The notes below the pieces were generated by a model. That model was not told where the DNA came from and made no database searches. It was given only the letters and a program-made list of their open reading frames with translations. Positions 38,829 to 50,161 of a stretch of DNA of 64,000 nucleotides are shown in pieces; the stretch's first letter is position 1; every line of letters begins with the position of its first letter. A program made the position numbers and the translations under genes. This stretch comes from Vespertiliibacter pulmonis (GTDB lineage Bacteria; Pseudomonadota; Gammaproteobacteria; Enterobacterales; Pasteurellaceae): assembly GCF_013377275.1 (NCBI RefSeq), contig NZ_CP016615.1, positions 124,001 to 188,000 of the forward strand, written 5' to 3'.

Positions 38829-39927
38829 ATGTTTGAACTTAATCCACTTAAAACCCAATTAGCCGATATTTTAGAACGCACAGCCACCCTTCGGGGGTAT
38901 CTTTGACTTTAATACTAAAGTTGAACGCTTAGAAGAAGTCAATGCAGAATTAGAACAACCTGATATTTGGAACGATCCTGAAAAAGCCCAGGCCTTTGGC
39001 AAAGAACGAGTTGCATTAGAAAATATCGTAAATACCATTAAAAGCCTTGAACAAGGCATTGAAGATGTCGAAGGCTTAATTGAGCTTGCCGTTGAAGCAG
39101 AAGATGAAGAAACTTTTTTAGAAGCTCAACAAGAAGCCAATCAACTAGAAGAAAAACTGGCTTCATTAGAATTTCAACGAATGTTCAGCGGACAACACGA
39201 TGCCTCTGATTGCTATATTGATTTACAATCAGGTTCTGGAGGAACAGAAGCACAAGACTGGACAGAAATGCTACTACGAATGTACCTTCGTTGGGCTGAA
39301 AGCAAAGGCTTTAAAGCAGAATTAATGGAAGTATCTGATGGCGATGTCGCAGGAATAAAATCAGCAACTGTGAAAGTTTCTGGAAACTACGCTTTCGGTT
39401 GGTTACGTACAGAAACAGGTATTCACCGTTTAGTTCGAAAAAGCCCTTTTGATTCAAACAATAGACGACATACCTCTTTTAGTGCAGCTTTTGTTTACCC
39501 TGAAATTGATGACAATATTGATATTGAGATCAACCCTGCCGATCTACGGATTGATGTTTATCGTGCATCAGGTGCAGGCGGACAACACGTTAATACAACG
39601 GAATCTGCAGTACGAATCACACATATGCCATCAGGCATTGTCGTACAATGCCAAAATGAACGTTCTCAACATAAAAATAAAGATCAGGCAATGAAACAGC
39701 TTCGAGCTAAACTCTATGAACTTGAATTACAAAAGAAAAATGCGGATAAACAAGCTCTTGAAGATACAAAATCAGATATAGGTTGGGGAAGCCAAATTCG
39801 CTCTTATGTTTTAGATGATTCACGTATCAAAGATTTACGCACAGGCGTTGAAAATCGAAATACTCAAGCTGTACTAGACGGTGATTTAGACCGATTCATT
39901 GAAGCAAGCCTGAAAGCTGGTTTATAA
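38829..39927 (+). CDS. prfB: Peptide chain release factor 2, with programmed +1 frameshift
   Basis: The release factor for UGA and UAA codons. The gene starts at the ATG at 38829 and runs 25 codons to an in-frame TGA at 38904-38906. The site reads CGGGGGTATCTTTGAC, the classic RF2 autoregulatory frameshift (internal Shine-Dalgarno, then CTT-TGA-C). Shifting one base after CTT (38901-38903) continues from 38905 to 39927, giving 365 residues, the same as E. coli. The SPF codon-recognition motif (RKSPFDS) and GGQ (SGAGGQHVN) are present. A search for simple open frames would show only a fragment from 39181. Confidence 0.96.
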
Positions 39928-39988
39928 CACTTACAGTAAATTTTGTTAAGAACTAACCGCTTGTATTTATAAATCATCATTCAATTTC

Positions 39989-40024
39989 CTAAGAGAACGG
40001 AGACCAAATTCTCCGTCCTCTTAG
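39989..40024. terminator. Hairpin between prfB and the UhpC-like gene
   Basis: CTAAGAGAACGGAG pairs with CTCCGTCCTCTTAG around an 8-base loop, with one mismatch. The T run is weak (TTAGTTAATC), so the terminator call is tentative. The usual downstream partner lysS is absent. An exact uptake signal precedes it (39956-39964). Confidence 0.5.
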
Positions 40025-40034
40025 TTAATCCAGA

Positions 40035-41357
40035 TTATTTCAAACGGTTCTTCCTAAATTGCATTACATAAACTAAAGCAAGTAACAATGCACAGCTGAG
40101 TGAAATTGCAAACAATGTGCCAAAAAAGCCATTCCATTTAAAGTGTTCGATCACTAATGAAAGTGGTAGTCCTGCAACAGCTGCTCCGATATAAGCAAAT
40201 AAACTTACAAAACCTGTTGAAGCTCCTGAAGCATATTTATGAGAATTTTCTGCGGCTGCCATTGCAATTAAAAATTGTGGCCCAAAAATGAAAAAACCCA
40301 TTAAGAAGAATAAACAAGACATCAATACACTACTATGGCTTGGCAAGACCCAAAGTGCTAATGCAACTGCAATAATTCCTACCACATAGATAATGTTCAT
40401 TTGTGTACGGTTACCTTTGAAAAATTTGTCCGATCCCCAGCCTGCAAATAAGGCACCAAGAAATCCGCCTACTTCAAAAAAACTTACCGTCGCATTCGCT
40501 TCTAGTAAATTATAACCGTGCATTTCTGTTAAGTATAAATTGCCCCAGTCGTTAATCCCTGTTCGAATAATGTAAACCAGTGCGTATGAAATTGCTAATG
40601 CCCAGATAATTTTATTTTTAAATACATAGGTTTTTAAAATTTCTAAGGTAGATAAGCCAACACCTTCACTTTCGTGAGCTTTCTCTGCCACATCATTACG
40701 CCATTCACCAACTGTTGGAAGCCCCATTGATGATGGTTTATCTCTTAGTAAAATGCATAACCCTAAACCAATTACAATCGCAATAATACCTGGAATAATC
40801 ATTCCATATCGCCAGCCCCAAGCTAGCGTAACTGCTCCTGCTATCAGTGGGATCAATGCTCCTCCTAAATTGTGGGAAGTATTCCAAATTGCCCACCACA
40901 AGCCCCGTTCATTACGTGAATACCAGGTATTTAAAATTTTTGAACACGGTGGCCAACCCCAGCCTTGAAAGAATGCATTGATCATCCAAAGCGTTACAAA
41001 AACAAAAATAGATGAACTCATACCAAACAGAATATTAACGACACCAGTTGCCATTAAACCTAATCCCATAAAATAGCGTGGGTTAGAACGATCACCAATA
41101 ACTCCAGACAAAAATTTTGAAAGCCCATAAGTTAAATAAAAAGCCGTTCCCATTATACCAATGTCTGCTTTTTGTAGACCTAAATCTGCCAACATTGTCG
41201 GCATTACAAAATTAAATCCTTTACGGGTAAAATAGAAAACAGCGTAGCCTACATAGCTCACAATCATCAAATGCAATCGCCAATAGCGGTAACTTTTATC
41301 TATTTCTTCTGGTGTTTTAGTAACAGGAAGATCGGGTGCTTCTTTAAATACTGCCAT
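40035..41357 (-). CDS. Organophosphate:phosphate antiporter family protein, UhpC/UhpT-like
   Basis: 440 residues with 12 membrane segments, close in sequence to E. coli UhpC, the membrane sensor for glucose-6-phosphate (shared stretches such as YRYWRLHL, LGYAVFYFTRKGFN-like, NAFFQGWGWP, INDWGNLY, HKYASGASTGFVSLFAY). UhpC works with UhpB and UhpA to induce UhpT; none of these is adjacent. As a stand-alone gene it may itself import hexose phosphates. A CRP-like site lies upstream. Substrate is inferred. Confidence 0.85.
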   Translation of the reverse strand: MAVFKEAPDLPVTKTPEEIDKSYRYWRLHLMIVSYVGYAVFYFTRKGFNFVMPTMLADLGLQKADIGIMGTAFYLTYGLSKFLSGVIGDRSNPRYFMGLGLMATGVVNILFGMSSSIFVFVTLWMINAFFQGWGWPPCSKILNTWYSRNERGLWWAIWNTSHNLGGALIPLIAGAVTLAWGWRYGMIIPGIIAIVIGLGLCILLRDKPSSMGLPTVGEWRNDVAEKAHESEGVGLSTLEILKTYVFKNKIIWALAISYALVYIIRTGINDWGNLYLTEMHGYNLLEANATVSFFEVGGFLGALFAGWGSDKFFKGNRTQMNIIYVVGIIAVALALWVLPSHSSVLMSCLFFLMGFFIFGPQFLIAMAAAENSHKYASGASTGFVSLFAYIGAAVAGLPLSLVIEHFKWNGFFGTLFAISLSCALLLALVYVMQFRKNRLK

Positions 41358-41427
41358 AACTATTCCTTAAAATTGTACTACTAAGAGATATATCAATTAA
41401 ATTAGTATAACTTACAATAAAAGTAAA

Positions 41428-41449
41428 AAAAGTTAGCTAGATCACATTT
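41428..41449 (-). promoter_or_regulatory. Candidate CRP site of the UhpC-like transporter
   Basis: The 22-base site ends CTAGATCACATTT and matches the CRP consensus half perfectly; the other half (GTTAG) has two mismatches. It is about 71 bases before the start codon, a position suited to activation. Confidence 0.6.
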
Positions 41450-41504
41450 TTATATCTTCTAAATTTATTTAGCTATAATCTAACCAAATTCTGAATAATC
41501 AATA

Positions 41505-41534
41505 AAAAAGCTGAATGTTTCCATTCAGCTTTTA
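41505..41534 (-). terminator. Terminator after serS
   Basis: AAAAAGCTGAATG and CATTCAGCTTTTA form a strong hairpin; on the minus strand it ends in TTTTTT. It lies just past the serS stop. Confidence 0.88.
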
Positions 41535-41563
41535 AAACTAATCAATTACCAGACAGTATAATA

Positions 41564-42871
<1,308 letters not shown>

Positions 42872-42912
42872 TTATTATCCTTTTACAAAAATATATAAAA
42901 TCAGCCCGCTTG

Positions 42913-43389
42913 TTATCGGTTTGAATGTTTCATAATGCGCTGTTTTGCAACTTGCCATTCACGCTCTTTTACATCTTCACGCTTATCGTGTAATTTTTTG
43001 CCTTTCGCTAATCCAATTTTTACTTTTGCCCATGCCTGTTTCCAATATAAAGAAAGAGCAACAACCGTAAACCCATCACGGTTTACTTTACCAAATAACG
43101 AATCTAATTCACGTTTATTCAATAATAATTTACGGGTACGAGTAGGATCAGCAATAATATGAGTTGATGCCACATTTAAAGGGGTAATCATTGCCCCAAA
43201 TAAATAGGCTTCACCATTACGAAAAATTACATAGCTATCACCAATATTTGCTTTACCTGCACGCAATGCTTTAACTTCCCAGCCTTGCAATTCTAACCCT
43301 GCTTCAACTTCATCTTCAATGAAATATTCGTGCCTTGCACGTTTATTCAGCGCAATTGTATTTGCGGCAACTTTTGGTTTTTTACTCAT
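42913..43389 (-). CDS. smpB: SsrA-binding protein SmpB
   Basis: Binds tmRNA and delivers it to stalled ribosomes for trans-translation. 158 residues, complete: [20 protein letters not shown] through GKANIGDSY and the basic C-terminal tail [17 protein letters not shown]. The tmRNA gene itself is not seen nearby. The 120 bases upstream hold only the ycjX 3' region. Confidence 0.96.
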   Translation of the reverse strand: MSKKPKVAANTIALNKRARHEYFIEDEVEAGLELQGWEVKALRAGKANIGDSYVIFRNGEAYLFGAMITPLNVASTHIIADPTRTRKLLLNKRELDSLFGKVNRDGFTVVALSLYWKQAWAKVKIGLAKGKKLHDKREDVKEREWQVAKQRIMKHSNR

Positions 43390-43509
43390 AATTCTAATTT
43401 ATTTTTTTATAATTGTAGGGATTGTACCTTAAATAAGCGTGATTTTGAACCATACAAACGGTGTAATCAGACAATTTTATTGTTAGCTATTTTCCATTTA
43501 TTCAAATGG

Positions 43510-44919
43510 TTAATCAAACATATCTGCCAATAGAAATTGTAAAACAGAATCCATTCTCAAATGTGGAATACTTTCACCAAATTCAATTTTTTTGGGTTCA
43601 AATTGGTCAAATTCAAATTTATTATGTTGCCAATAATTTGAATCAGGTAATCGACTTGGCACGCTACCAGGATAAAGCGTAACTCGCTTTTTATCAGAAG
43701 AACGCACACCTTGAATAGCTTTAAATGATTGTCCATCTTGGGTAGCAATTACTGAATCGGTAGCTCTTACCGCAGCAATCGCCTGATAATTTGTATTTAT
43801 CCCCTCAAAATCTGCATAACGTCCGCCTTCCTGCACTAATTGACGCATTAAACTTTCTAAATTCGGTAATTGATCTGTTGTAATGTGATCCGCTTTAGTT
43901 GCTATAAATAACAATTTATCAATATTAGATGAAAATAAACGACTAAATAAAGAACGATTACCATAATGAAAATGTTTAAATAGTTGCTGTAAGCCAATTT
44001 TCATCTCAATAAACGCTTGCTGGCTATGATTTAGTGGTGTTAAACAATCTGCTAAAATCACCTGACGATCAAATTGTGAAAAATAATCTTCATAAAAAGG
44101 TTTCACAATTTTTTGTTGATAATGCTGATAACGTGTTTTTAATGTATGGAAAATACTCTCTTTATCACTTTTTTCAAGACGCTCCCATTCTTCTTCATTT
44201 AACCACAGCAATGGAAAAAATTGGTAAACAGGTGCACCACGTTCACTATTCGGCAATACAAACCGCCCAGGTTGAATATATTGCATTCCCATAGCTTTAC
44301 ACTCAAACAGATAAGCGGTGTAATCTTCACTTAATTTTGCTAATTGGTTTGCATCTGCTTTAGCAGTTAAATCCAGATTTTTCACCTGTTCAAACCATTT
44401 TTTCGCTAGTTCTGCTCGCTCGCCTTTATGCACAAGCTCTTGTGCTTTTGACCACTCTTTAAAAGATTGTGACAACAAGGGCAAATCTAACAACCATTCA
44501 CCGGGGTAATCAAAAATATCTAAATAAAGCGTTGCAGTTTCTTTGAGATGTCTTAACAGGCTATGTTGCCGTTGATAACGAATTGCCAAACGGATTTCGC
44601 TGATCCCAGTGGTTGAAGCAGACCATTCAGGTGGATCATTTTCAAAGCCTGCTCGATTTTTATCATATTCAAAGCGAGGAACAGTTAAATCATATTGTTC
44701 AACCCGTTTTACCGATAAAATCTGCCCATTCCTTGCAGCCATAAACAAACTTAAATGGCTATTATTGCTACTTGCATTAATATGCAATAATTGATCAACC
44801 AAACTGGTAATAAATGCTGTTTTACCACTACGACTTAGCCCTGTTACAGCCAAACGTAAATGGTTATCCAAACCACGCTGTACAAATTTATGAAGCTTAT
44901 TTTGTATATGAGTAAACAT
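43510..44919 (-). CDS. ycjX: YcjX-family (DUF463) predicted P-loop NTPase
   Basis: 469 residues. Walker A GLSRSGKT at 27-34, then family blocks VPRFEYDKNRAGFENDPPEW, LYLDIFDYPGEWLLDLPLL (Walker B-like DxPG), and LFIATKADHIT (NKxD-like). Members are stress-induced, often paired with the membrane protein gene ycjF; here no ycjF neighbour follows. Role unknown beyond family. Confidence 0.92.
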   Translation of the reverse strand: MFTHIQNKLHKFVQRGLDNHLRLAVTGLSRSGKTAFITSLVDQLLHINASSNNSHLSLFMAARNGQILSVKRVEQYDLTVPRFEYDKNRAGFENDPPEWSASTTGISEIRLAIRYQRQHSLLRHLKETATLYLDIFDYPGEWLLDLPLLSQSFKEWSKAQELVHKGERAELAKKWFEQVKNLDLTAKADANQLAKLSEDYTAYLFECKAMGMQYIQPGRFVLPNSERGAPVYQFFPLLWLNEEEWERLEKSDKESIFHTLKTRYQHYQQKIVKPFYEDYFSQFDRQVILADCLTPLNHSQQAFIEMKIGLQQLFKHFHYGNRSLFSRLFSSNIDKLLFIATKADHITTDQLPNLESLMRQLVQEGGRYADFEGINTNYQAIAAVRATDSVIATQDGQSFKAIQGVRSSDKKRVTLYPGSVPSRLPDSNYWQHNKFEFDQFEPKKIEFGESIPHLRMDSVLQFLLADMFD

Positions 44920-45027
44920 ATTAAATTTGACCTAATATAGAATTGTTCATAGAATAACATAAAGCCTATTTACAAAATAGGTGTTTTGTTATTTAAGGTA
45001 TTAAAACATAATAATAACGAGTACAAA

Positions 45028-45873
45028 ATGCAAGATGAAATTGAATTAAAAATAATGTTATCACCTAAGAACATTCCAATTATTACACAATGGATACAAA
45101 ATCAAAATATTATTCACTATGATGAAGAAAATTTAGAAAATACCTATTTTGATTCACAAAATATGTATTTTGAAAAACATCAAATGGGGTTGCGTGTTCG
45201 CACTAAGAATAACCACCATCAATTAACATTAAAAATGAAAGGGGATATTGTCGGTGGGCTACATATTCGCCCAGAATATAATTTAACATTGGCGGATAAT
45301 AAACCTGACTTCAAGCGGTTAGTTTCTCACTATAATTTACAATTTGCAGATCAATCTATTATTAATACACCACTATTTCCGTTATTTAGTACGAATTTTC
45401 TCAGGTATAAATGGCTAATTCATTATCAAAATGCAGAAATTGAAATTGCCTTAGATCAAGGCTTAGTTAAAAATAAATATTGTGAAGATACTATTTGTGA
45501 AATAGAATTTGAATTAAAAAAAGGTAATATTCACCAGCTCTTTCAATTATTAAATGAAATGCCTAAAAAAGATGGTATGTGGTTAAGTAGTTTAAGTAAA
45601 GCACAGCGAGGATATTTTATTGGTAACGCTGAAAAAATTGACAAAGAAATTGAAAAATTAACCGCTTGCAATCCGAAGAAATTAAGTATGATTGAACAAT
45701 ATCAATTTAGCCAGATCCTTGCTGACTTCATTCGTTTATATCCAAATGATATTTTAATCAAAAAATATCAACAAATAACCCAGCAATCATTATCAGAATT
45801 AGGCGAAAATTATCTTTTAAGCAGTAATTATTTATTAAAAAATATTAAACAGCTAAATGAATTTTATCGCTAA
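45028..45873 (+). CDS. CYTH-domain protein (inorganic triphosphatase YgiF-like)
   Basis: The CYTH fold opens with MQDEIELKIML (ExExK metal/triphosphate motif) and has GLRVRTKNNHHQLTLKMKG. 281 residues from the ATG at 45028; an in-frame ATG at 44986 precedes it but would put non-family residues before the motif. E. coli YgiF also has a CHAD domain; this protein is shorter and its C-terminal ~80 residues show only a helical remnant. Tripolyphosphate hydrolysis is the family activity. Confidence 0.82.
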   Translation: MQDEIELKIMLSPKNIPIITQWIQNQNIIHYDEENLENTYFDSQNMYFEKHQMGLRVRTKNNHHQLTLKMKGDIVGGLHIRPEYNLTLADNKPDFKRLVSHYNLQFADQSIINTPLFPLFSTNFLRYKWLIHYQNAEIEIALDQGLVKNKYCEDTICEIEFELKKGNIHQLFQLLNEMPKKDGMWLSSLSKAQRGYFIGNAEKIDKEIEKLTACNPKKLSMIEQYQFSQILADFIRLYPNDILIKKYQQITQQSLSELGENYLLSSNYLLKNIKQLNEFYR

Positions 45874-45894
45874 ATATAAAATAGGGTATACACC

Positions 45895-46065
45895 CTATTT
45901 TTGACCTTTAATTTTATCGTTATTTAGCTGATGAGCTTCTCGCAAAGCTTTTGTTACAGTTGCAATCGCTTCTCCGCTACTCATACCCTGTTGCATTAAC
46001 TGTTGAATTTTTTCTACGGCTTGTTGTTGCTGTTCGTGTGTGAGTGTTAATAACCTCTCATCCAT
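45895..46065 (-). CDS. UPF0181 family small protein (YoaH-like)
   Basis: 56 residues beginning [20 protein letters not shown], with the family motif [22 protein letters not shown] longer start at 46104 would overlap the truC stop and add unrelated residues. Cytoplasmic, helical, unknown function. Last gene of yqcC-truC-yoaH. Confidence 0.88.
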   Translation of the reverse strand: MDERLLTLTHEQQQQAVEKIQQLMQQGMSSGEAIATVTKALREAHQLNNDKIKGQK

Positions 46066-46073
46066 ACCTGTAC

Positions 46074-46805
46074 CTATCCATTTATAAATTGTGGGAAATG
46101 CCAATTAAATTGTTTAAAAAGTATTTGCCATTGTAGATCAAGCGGTGCTTTTATCTCCATTTTTTGCAACCGCTTCGGGTGAATAAACTGCAGCTGATTA
46201 GCGTGCAAAAATAGTCGTGTTACCCCAACATTTTCAGTTAATGCCCGATTTTGATGTAAATCACCATATTTTGTATCCCCCATAATAGGGTGAAAAAGGT
46301 GTTTTAAATGACGGCGAAGTTGATGCTTTCGCCCTGTTAAAGGTGAAAGCTGAACCAATGAATAACGAGCTGTTGTAAATTTTCCCGATGAGTAAGGCAT
46401 TTCAACATTCGCTAAAAATTGATAATCCGTTACGGCCGATTGAGCTTCTTTTTCTTGGGCAAATTTATCTGCAATTTTATCTAATTGCACCTTGAGAGGA
46501 TAATCCACTCGCCCACTTCCTAATAAATAACCTCGAACCACAGCCAAATACTGCTTTTGAATTTGATGTTGTTCAAATTGCTGGCTCATTACACGAGCAG
46601 TTTCACTATTTAAAGCAAAAAGTAGCACACCAGAGGTTGGACGATCTAGCCGATGAATAGGGAAAACATGCTGACCGATCTGATCTCGCAATGTTTGCAT
46701 TGCAAATACGGTCTCGTGCTTATCAAGCCAACTGCGATGAACCAACATTCCTGCAGGTTTATTGATTGCGACTAATTCATCATCTCGGTATAAAATATCA
46801 AGCAT
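46074..46805 (-). CDS. truC: tRNA pseudouridine(65) synthase TruC
   Basis: Makes pseudouridine 65 in tRNA-Ile and tRNA-Asp. 243 residues with the RluA-family catalytic motif [14 protein letters not shown] (Asp nucleophile) and [18 protein letters not shown]. It overlaps yqcC by the TAATG junction, the standard partner order. Confidence 0.95.
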   Translation of the reverse strand: MLDILYRDDELVAINKPAGMLVHRSWLDKHETVFAMQTLRDQIGQHVFPIHRLDRPTSGVLLFALNSETARVMSQQFEQHQIQKQYLAVVRGYLLGSGRVDYPLKVQLDKIADKFAQEKEAQSAVTDYQFLANVEMPYSSGKFTTARYSLVQLSPLTGRKHQLRRHLKHLFHPIMGDTKYGDLHQNRALTENVGVTRLFLHANQLQFIHPKRLQKMEIKAPLDLQWQILFKQFNWHFPQFING

Positions 46806-47119
46806 TAGGCATCTTTTAATAGTTGTTCTAATTTCGCTAACGGGGAATGTAACGCAGCTAAATATTTTTCATCTTTTAAAGACTCTTCCAAATAGTGGGT
46901 AACCGTAAAATTACGAGGTAGTTCACTACCTGCCTCTAATAATGCTTTCATTCGTGGAATAAAAATCCATTGTAGCCATTGTGTTGGCGAAAGCGTATTA
47001 ACACTAAATGGTTCGGTGCTTTCTAACGCTTCTGCACTAGGCGCGGCTGCTTCCCATACATTATGTTCTTTCATTGCATTTTCTAATGCCGTTAAATATT
47101 GATGAATTTCTGCGTTCAT
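46805..47119 (-). CDS. yqcC: YqcC family protein
   Basis: 104 residues, helical, ending with the conserved LHSPLAKLEQLLKD. Motif EPFSVNTLSPTQWLQWIFIPRM marks the family. The function is unknown, but it is nearly always beside truC, as here. A GGAG-type site precedes the ATG. Confidence 0.92.
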   Translation of the reverse strand: MNAEIHQYLTALENAMKEHNVWEAAAPSAEALESTEPFSVNTLSPTQWLQWIFIPRMKALLEAGSELPRNFTVTHYLEESLKDEKYLAALHSPLAKLEQLLKDA

Positions 47120-47294
47120 TTACTCTCCTATTCTTACCTTTAGTGAGTAAGAAAATAATAAAGTAGCAATGATAGAGAGCAAGTACGAAAAGTCAAGCTA
47201 TCGTAATTTTACACTTTTTTATAAGAAAACACCGCTTGTTTTGCTTTATACGATTCACTATGGCTAATTTATTCAAAAAAACAGATTTATATGA

Positions 47295-47331
47295 TTGACA
47301 CAGCAATCTAGACGTCTAAAATAAGACGATA
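47295..47331 (+). promoter_or_regulatory. metN promoter with MetJ operator
   Basis: -35 TTGACA (47295-47300) and -10 TAAAAT (47317-47322), 16 bases apart. Between them is a perfect Met box AGACGTCT (47310-47317), preceded in tandem by AGCAATCT (47302-47309) and followed by AGACGATA (47325-47332, one base out of 8-base phase). MetJ plus S-adenosylmethionine should repress here. Confidence 0.9.
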
Positions 47332-47355
47332 ATTTTTAAAGATATGGATAGCGTG

Positions 47356-48390
47356 ATGATTCAACTCAAGCAAATCAGCAAACAATTTGAGGTTAAAGGG
47401 CAGAAAATTACTGCACTTGATAATGTAACCCTAGATGTTCCAAAAGGCACAATATATGGGGTAATAGGCTCATCAGGAGCAGGGAAAAGCACCCTAATTC
47501 GTTGCGTAAATTTATTAGAACGCCCAACTATCGGGCAAGTTATTGTTGATGGAAAAGATCTCACAACAATGTCTGAAAAAGAGCTAATTTTAGCTCGCCG
47601 CAGTATTACGATGATTTTCCAACACTTTAATTTACTCTCTTCTCGTACCGTGTTTGATAATGTTGCCCTAGCTTTAGAGTTAAGCAACACAAATAAAGCA
47701 GTTATCGAGAAAAAAGTAAATGAATTATTAGAGTTAGTTGGATTAGCCGATAAACGTAATGCCTACCCAAGTAATCTTTCTGGAGGACAAAAACAACGTG
47801 TTGCAATTGCCCGTGCTTTAGCAAGCAATCCAAAAGTACTACTCTGTGATGAAGCCACCAGTGCACTTGATCCTGCAACAACACAATCGATCCTGCAATT
47901 ACTTAAAGAGATCAATCAGCGATTAGGTTTAACTATTTTACTGATCACCCACGAAATGGACGTAGTCAAACGCATTTGTGATCGTGTGGCTGTTATTGAT
48001 CAAGGGCGTTTAGTTGAAAGCGGTTCAGTCAGTGAAATTTTTTCAAATCCAAAGACGGAATTAGCACAACGCTTTATTCAATCTACTTTTCATTTTGAAT
48101 TGCCTGAAGAATATACAAGCCAACTATCTTCAATTCCTACGGAAAATAGCTATCCAATCATTAAATTTGAATTTACTGGACGTTCAGTTGATGCACCACT
48201 ACTTTCCTATGTAGCGAAAAAATTTAATATTGATTTTAGTATTTTGATGTCGCAAATTGATTACGCTGGAGGAGTAAAATTCGGCTTTGTTATCGCTGAA
48301 GTAGAAGGTAATACAGATAGCATTGCTGAAGCAAAATTTTATTTAATTGATAATAATGTAAAAGTTGAGGTACTAGGTTATGTGGGCTGA
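47356..48390 (+). CDS. metN: Methionine ABC transporter ATP-binding protein
   Basis: The ATPase of the D/L-methionine importer. 344 residues from 47356; an ATG at 47344 would add MDSV. Walker [10 protein letters not shown], signature [15 protein letters not shown], Walker [12 protein letters not shown], and a C-terminal NIL (ACT-like) methionine-sensing domain (about 265-344). metI overlaps its last 11 bases. Under MetJ control by the operator just upstream. Confidence 0.96.
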   Translation: MIQLKQISKQFEVKGQKITALDNVTLDVPKGTIYGVIGSSGAGKSTLIRCVNLLERPTIGQVIVDGKDLTTMSEKELILARRSITMIFQHFNLLSSRTVFDNVALALELSNTNKAVIEKKVNELLELVGLADKRNAYPSNLSGGQKQRVAIARALASNPKVLLCDEATSALDPATTQSILQLLKEINQRLGLTILLITHEMDVVKRICDRVAVIDQGRLVESGSVSEIFSNPKTELAQRFIQSTFHFELPEEYTSQLSSIPTENSYPIIKFEFTGRSVDAPLLSYVAKKFNIDFSILMSQIDYAGGVKFGFVIAEVEGNTDSIAEAKFYLIDNNVKVEVLGYVG

Positions 48391-49057
48391 TTTTCTTAAT
48401 GAATTAACACCAAAAATGTGGGAGCTAGTCGGCCTTTCCACATTAGAAACACTCTATATGGGATTTATTGCTACGTTAATGGCTGTTGTCATTGGTCTGC
48501 CTATTGGCTTTGTTGCATTTTTAACAGGTAAAGGAGAGATTTTAGAGAATAAACCACTACACCAAGTCCTTGATGTCATTATCAATATTGGACGATCTGT
48601 ACCTTTCATTATTTTACTTGTTGTGCTGTTACCCGTTACACGCTTAATTGTGGGAACAACACTAGGTACAACTGCAGCAATTGTGCCTCTTAGCATTACC
48701 GCTATTCCTTTTTTTGCTCGTTTAACCGCTAATGCACTATTAGAAATCCCTAACGGCTTAACTGAAGCTGCTAAATCAATGGGGGCAACAAACTGGCAAG
48801 TTGTAACGAAATTTTATCTACCTGAATCTCTACCCATTTTAATTAACAGTATTACGCTCACTCTCGTTTCCCTTATTGGCTATTCTGCAATGGCTGGTGC
48901 TGTAGGTGGCGGTGGTTTAGGTAATCTTGCTATCAGCTATGGCGAACATCGCAATATGATCTATGTAAAATGGATCGCAACGATCATCATCGTTGCCATT
49001 GTGATGATTAGCCAAAAAATTGGTGATAATCTAGCTAAACGTTACGATCATCGTTAG
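48380..49057 (+). CDS. metI: Methionine ABC transporter permease
   Basis: 225 residues with five membrane segments and the coupling EAA loop ([22 protein letters not shown]). It overlaps metN by 11 bases for balanced synthesis. The C-terminal [16 protein letters not shown] is family-typical. metQ follows after a long 256-base gap. Confidence 0.95.
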   Translation: MWADFLNELTPKMWELVGLSTLETLYMGFIATLMAVVIGLPIGFVAFLTGKGEILENKPLHQVLDVIINIGRSVPFIILLVVLLPVTRLIVGTTLGTTAAIVPLSITAIPFFARLTANALLEIPNGLTEAAKSMGATNWQVVTKFYLPESLPILINSITLTLVSLIGYSAMAGAVGGGGLGNLAISYGEHRNMIYVKWIATIIIVAIVMISQKIGDNLAKRYDHR

Positions 49058-49260
49058 CTCATAATTATTTTAATTACATAAACACAACAAGAACTATTCA
49101 ATCAAAAATAAGGCACATATAGATAGATGTAAATTTTACTTTGATGAGTTACTTAATATAGAGCCATTAGTAAGCGAAAAATAAAACTTACAGAGCTTAA
49201 CGAGTAATGTTTGAGATAAGACAAAAGCTAGTAATACAAGCGGGCAGATTTCACCCTGAT

Positions 49261-49284
49261 TTTGCCAGCTAGAGAAGTTGGCAA
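49261..49284 (+). repeat. Hairpin in the metI-metQ gap
   Basis: TTGCCAGCT and AGTTGGCAA (one G-U) make a short hairpin 30 bases before metQ, without a T run. The rest of the 256-base gap shows only a near-match uptake signal (ACAAGCGGG, 49239) and no gene. It may shield the metQ message from decay. Confidence 0.3.
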
Positions 49285-49313
49285 TTTAAATTCACACAAA
49301 AAAGGTACAAAAA

Positions 49314-50105
49314 ATGAAACTAAAACAACTCTTTGGGATTATTACCCTTTCTACTCTTGCGCTTACTGCTTGTAATGAAAAACAAGACAAACTTAAAGTA
49401 GGTGTTATTTCGGGGCCTGAACACGAAGTAATGGAAGTTGCAGCAAAAGTTGCAAAAGAAAAATATCATCGTAATGTCGAACTGGTTATTTTTACTGATT
49501 ATGCAACCCCTAATGAAGCATTGAATAAAGGCGATTTAGACATCAATGTTTTTCAACATAAACCGTATTTAGATAAACAAATTGCAGATAAAGGCTATAA
49601 ACTTACGCCTGTTGGTAATACCTTTGTTTATCCGATTGCCGCTTACTCAAAGAAAATTAAATCTATTTCTGAATTAAAAGACGGTGATAAAATTGCTCTG
49701 CCAAATGATCCAACAAACTTGGGACGTTCACTACTTTTATTAGAAAAACAAGGGTTAATTAAACTTAAAGATAGCAATAATCTGCTTTCTACTACGGTAG
49801 ATATTATTGAAAATCCTAAAAATTTAGAGATACAAGAGATCGAAGCACCATTATTACCACGAACATTAGATGATGTAACTTTCTCTATTATCAATACGAC
49901 CTATGCAGGTCAAATTGGCTTAACCCCAAATAAAGATGGAATTTTCGTTGAAGATAAAGATTCGCCTTATGTGAATTTAATTGTTTCTCGTATTGATAAC
50001 AAAGACAATCCAGCAATAAAAGATTTTATCAACGCCTATCAATCTGATGAAGTTTTCAATAAAGCTGATGAAGTCTTCAAAGGTGGAATGGTAAAAGGTT
50101 GGTAA
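49314..50105 (+). CDS. metQ: Methionine-binding lipoprotein
   Basis: The substrate-binding lipoprotein of MetNIQ. 263 residues: lipobox LALTAC (Cys20), then LKVGVISGPEHEVMEVAAKV and the NlpA/MetQ signature DLDINVFQHKPYLD. In the same direction as metNI, presumably one operon with a long spacer. The leader has a short CA-rich run (TTCACACAAA) weakly complementary to GcvB. Confidence 0.95.
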   Translation: MKLKQLFGIITLSTLALTACNEKQDKLKVGVISGPEHEVMEVAAKVAKEKYHRNVELVIFTDYATPNEALNKGDLDINVFQHKPYLDKQIADKGYKLTPVGNTFVYPIAAYSKKIKSISELKDGDKIALPNDPTNLGRSLLLLEKQGLIKLKDSNNLLSTTVDIIENPKNLEIQEIEAPLLPRTLDDVTFSIINTTYAGQIGLTPNKDGIFVEDKDSPYVNLIVSRIDNKDNPAIKDFINAYQSDEVFNKADEVFKGGMVKGW

Positions 50106-50126
50106 CCTATTACAAAAAATAATATA

Positions 50127-50153
50127 AAAAAGACCGCTTATAAGCGGTCTTTT
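50127..50153. terminator. Bidirectional terminator between metQ and msbA
   Basis: AAAAGACCGCTTA and TAAGCGGTCTTTT form a perfect palindrome with A/T runs on both strands. Confidence 0.92.
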
Positions 50154-50161
50154 ACTAATAA

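Noticed and set aside
39181-39927. prfB starting at the ATG at 39181
   Set aside because: The upstream region encodes the RF2 N-terminal domain through a programmed frameshift; 39181 is an internal Met.
49239-49247. ACAAGCGGG as an uptake signal
   Set aside because: One mismatch at the last base; not counted among exact copies.
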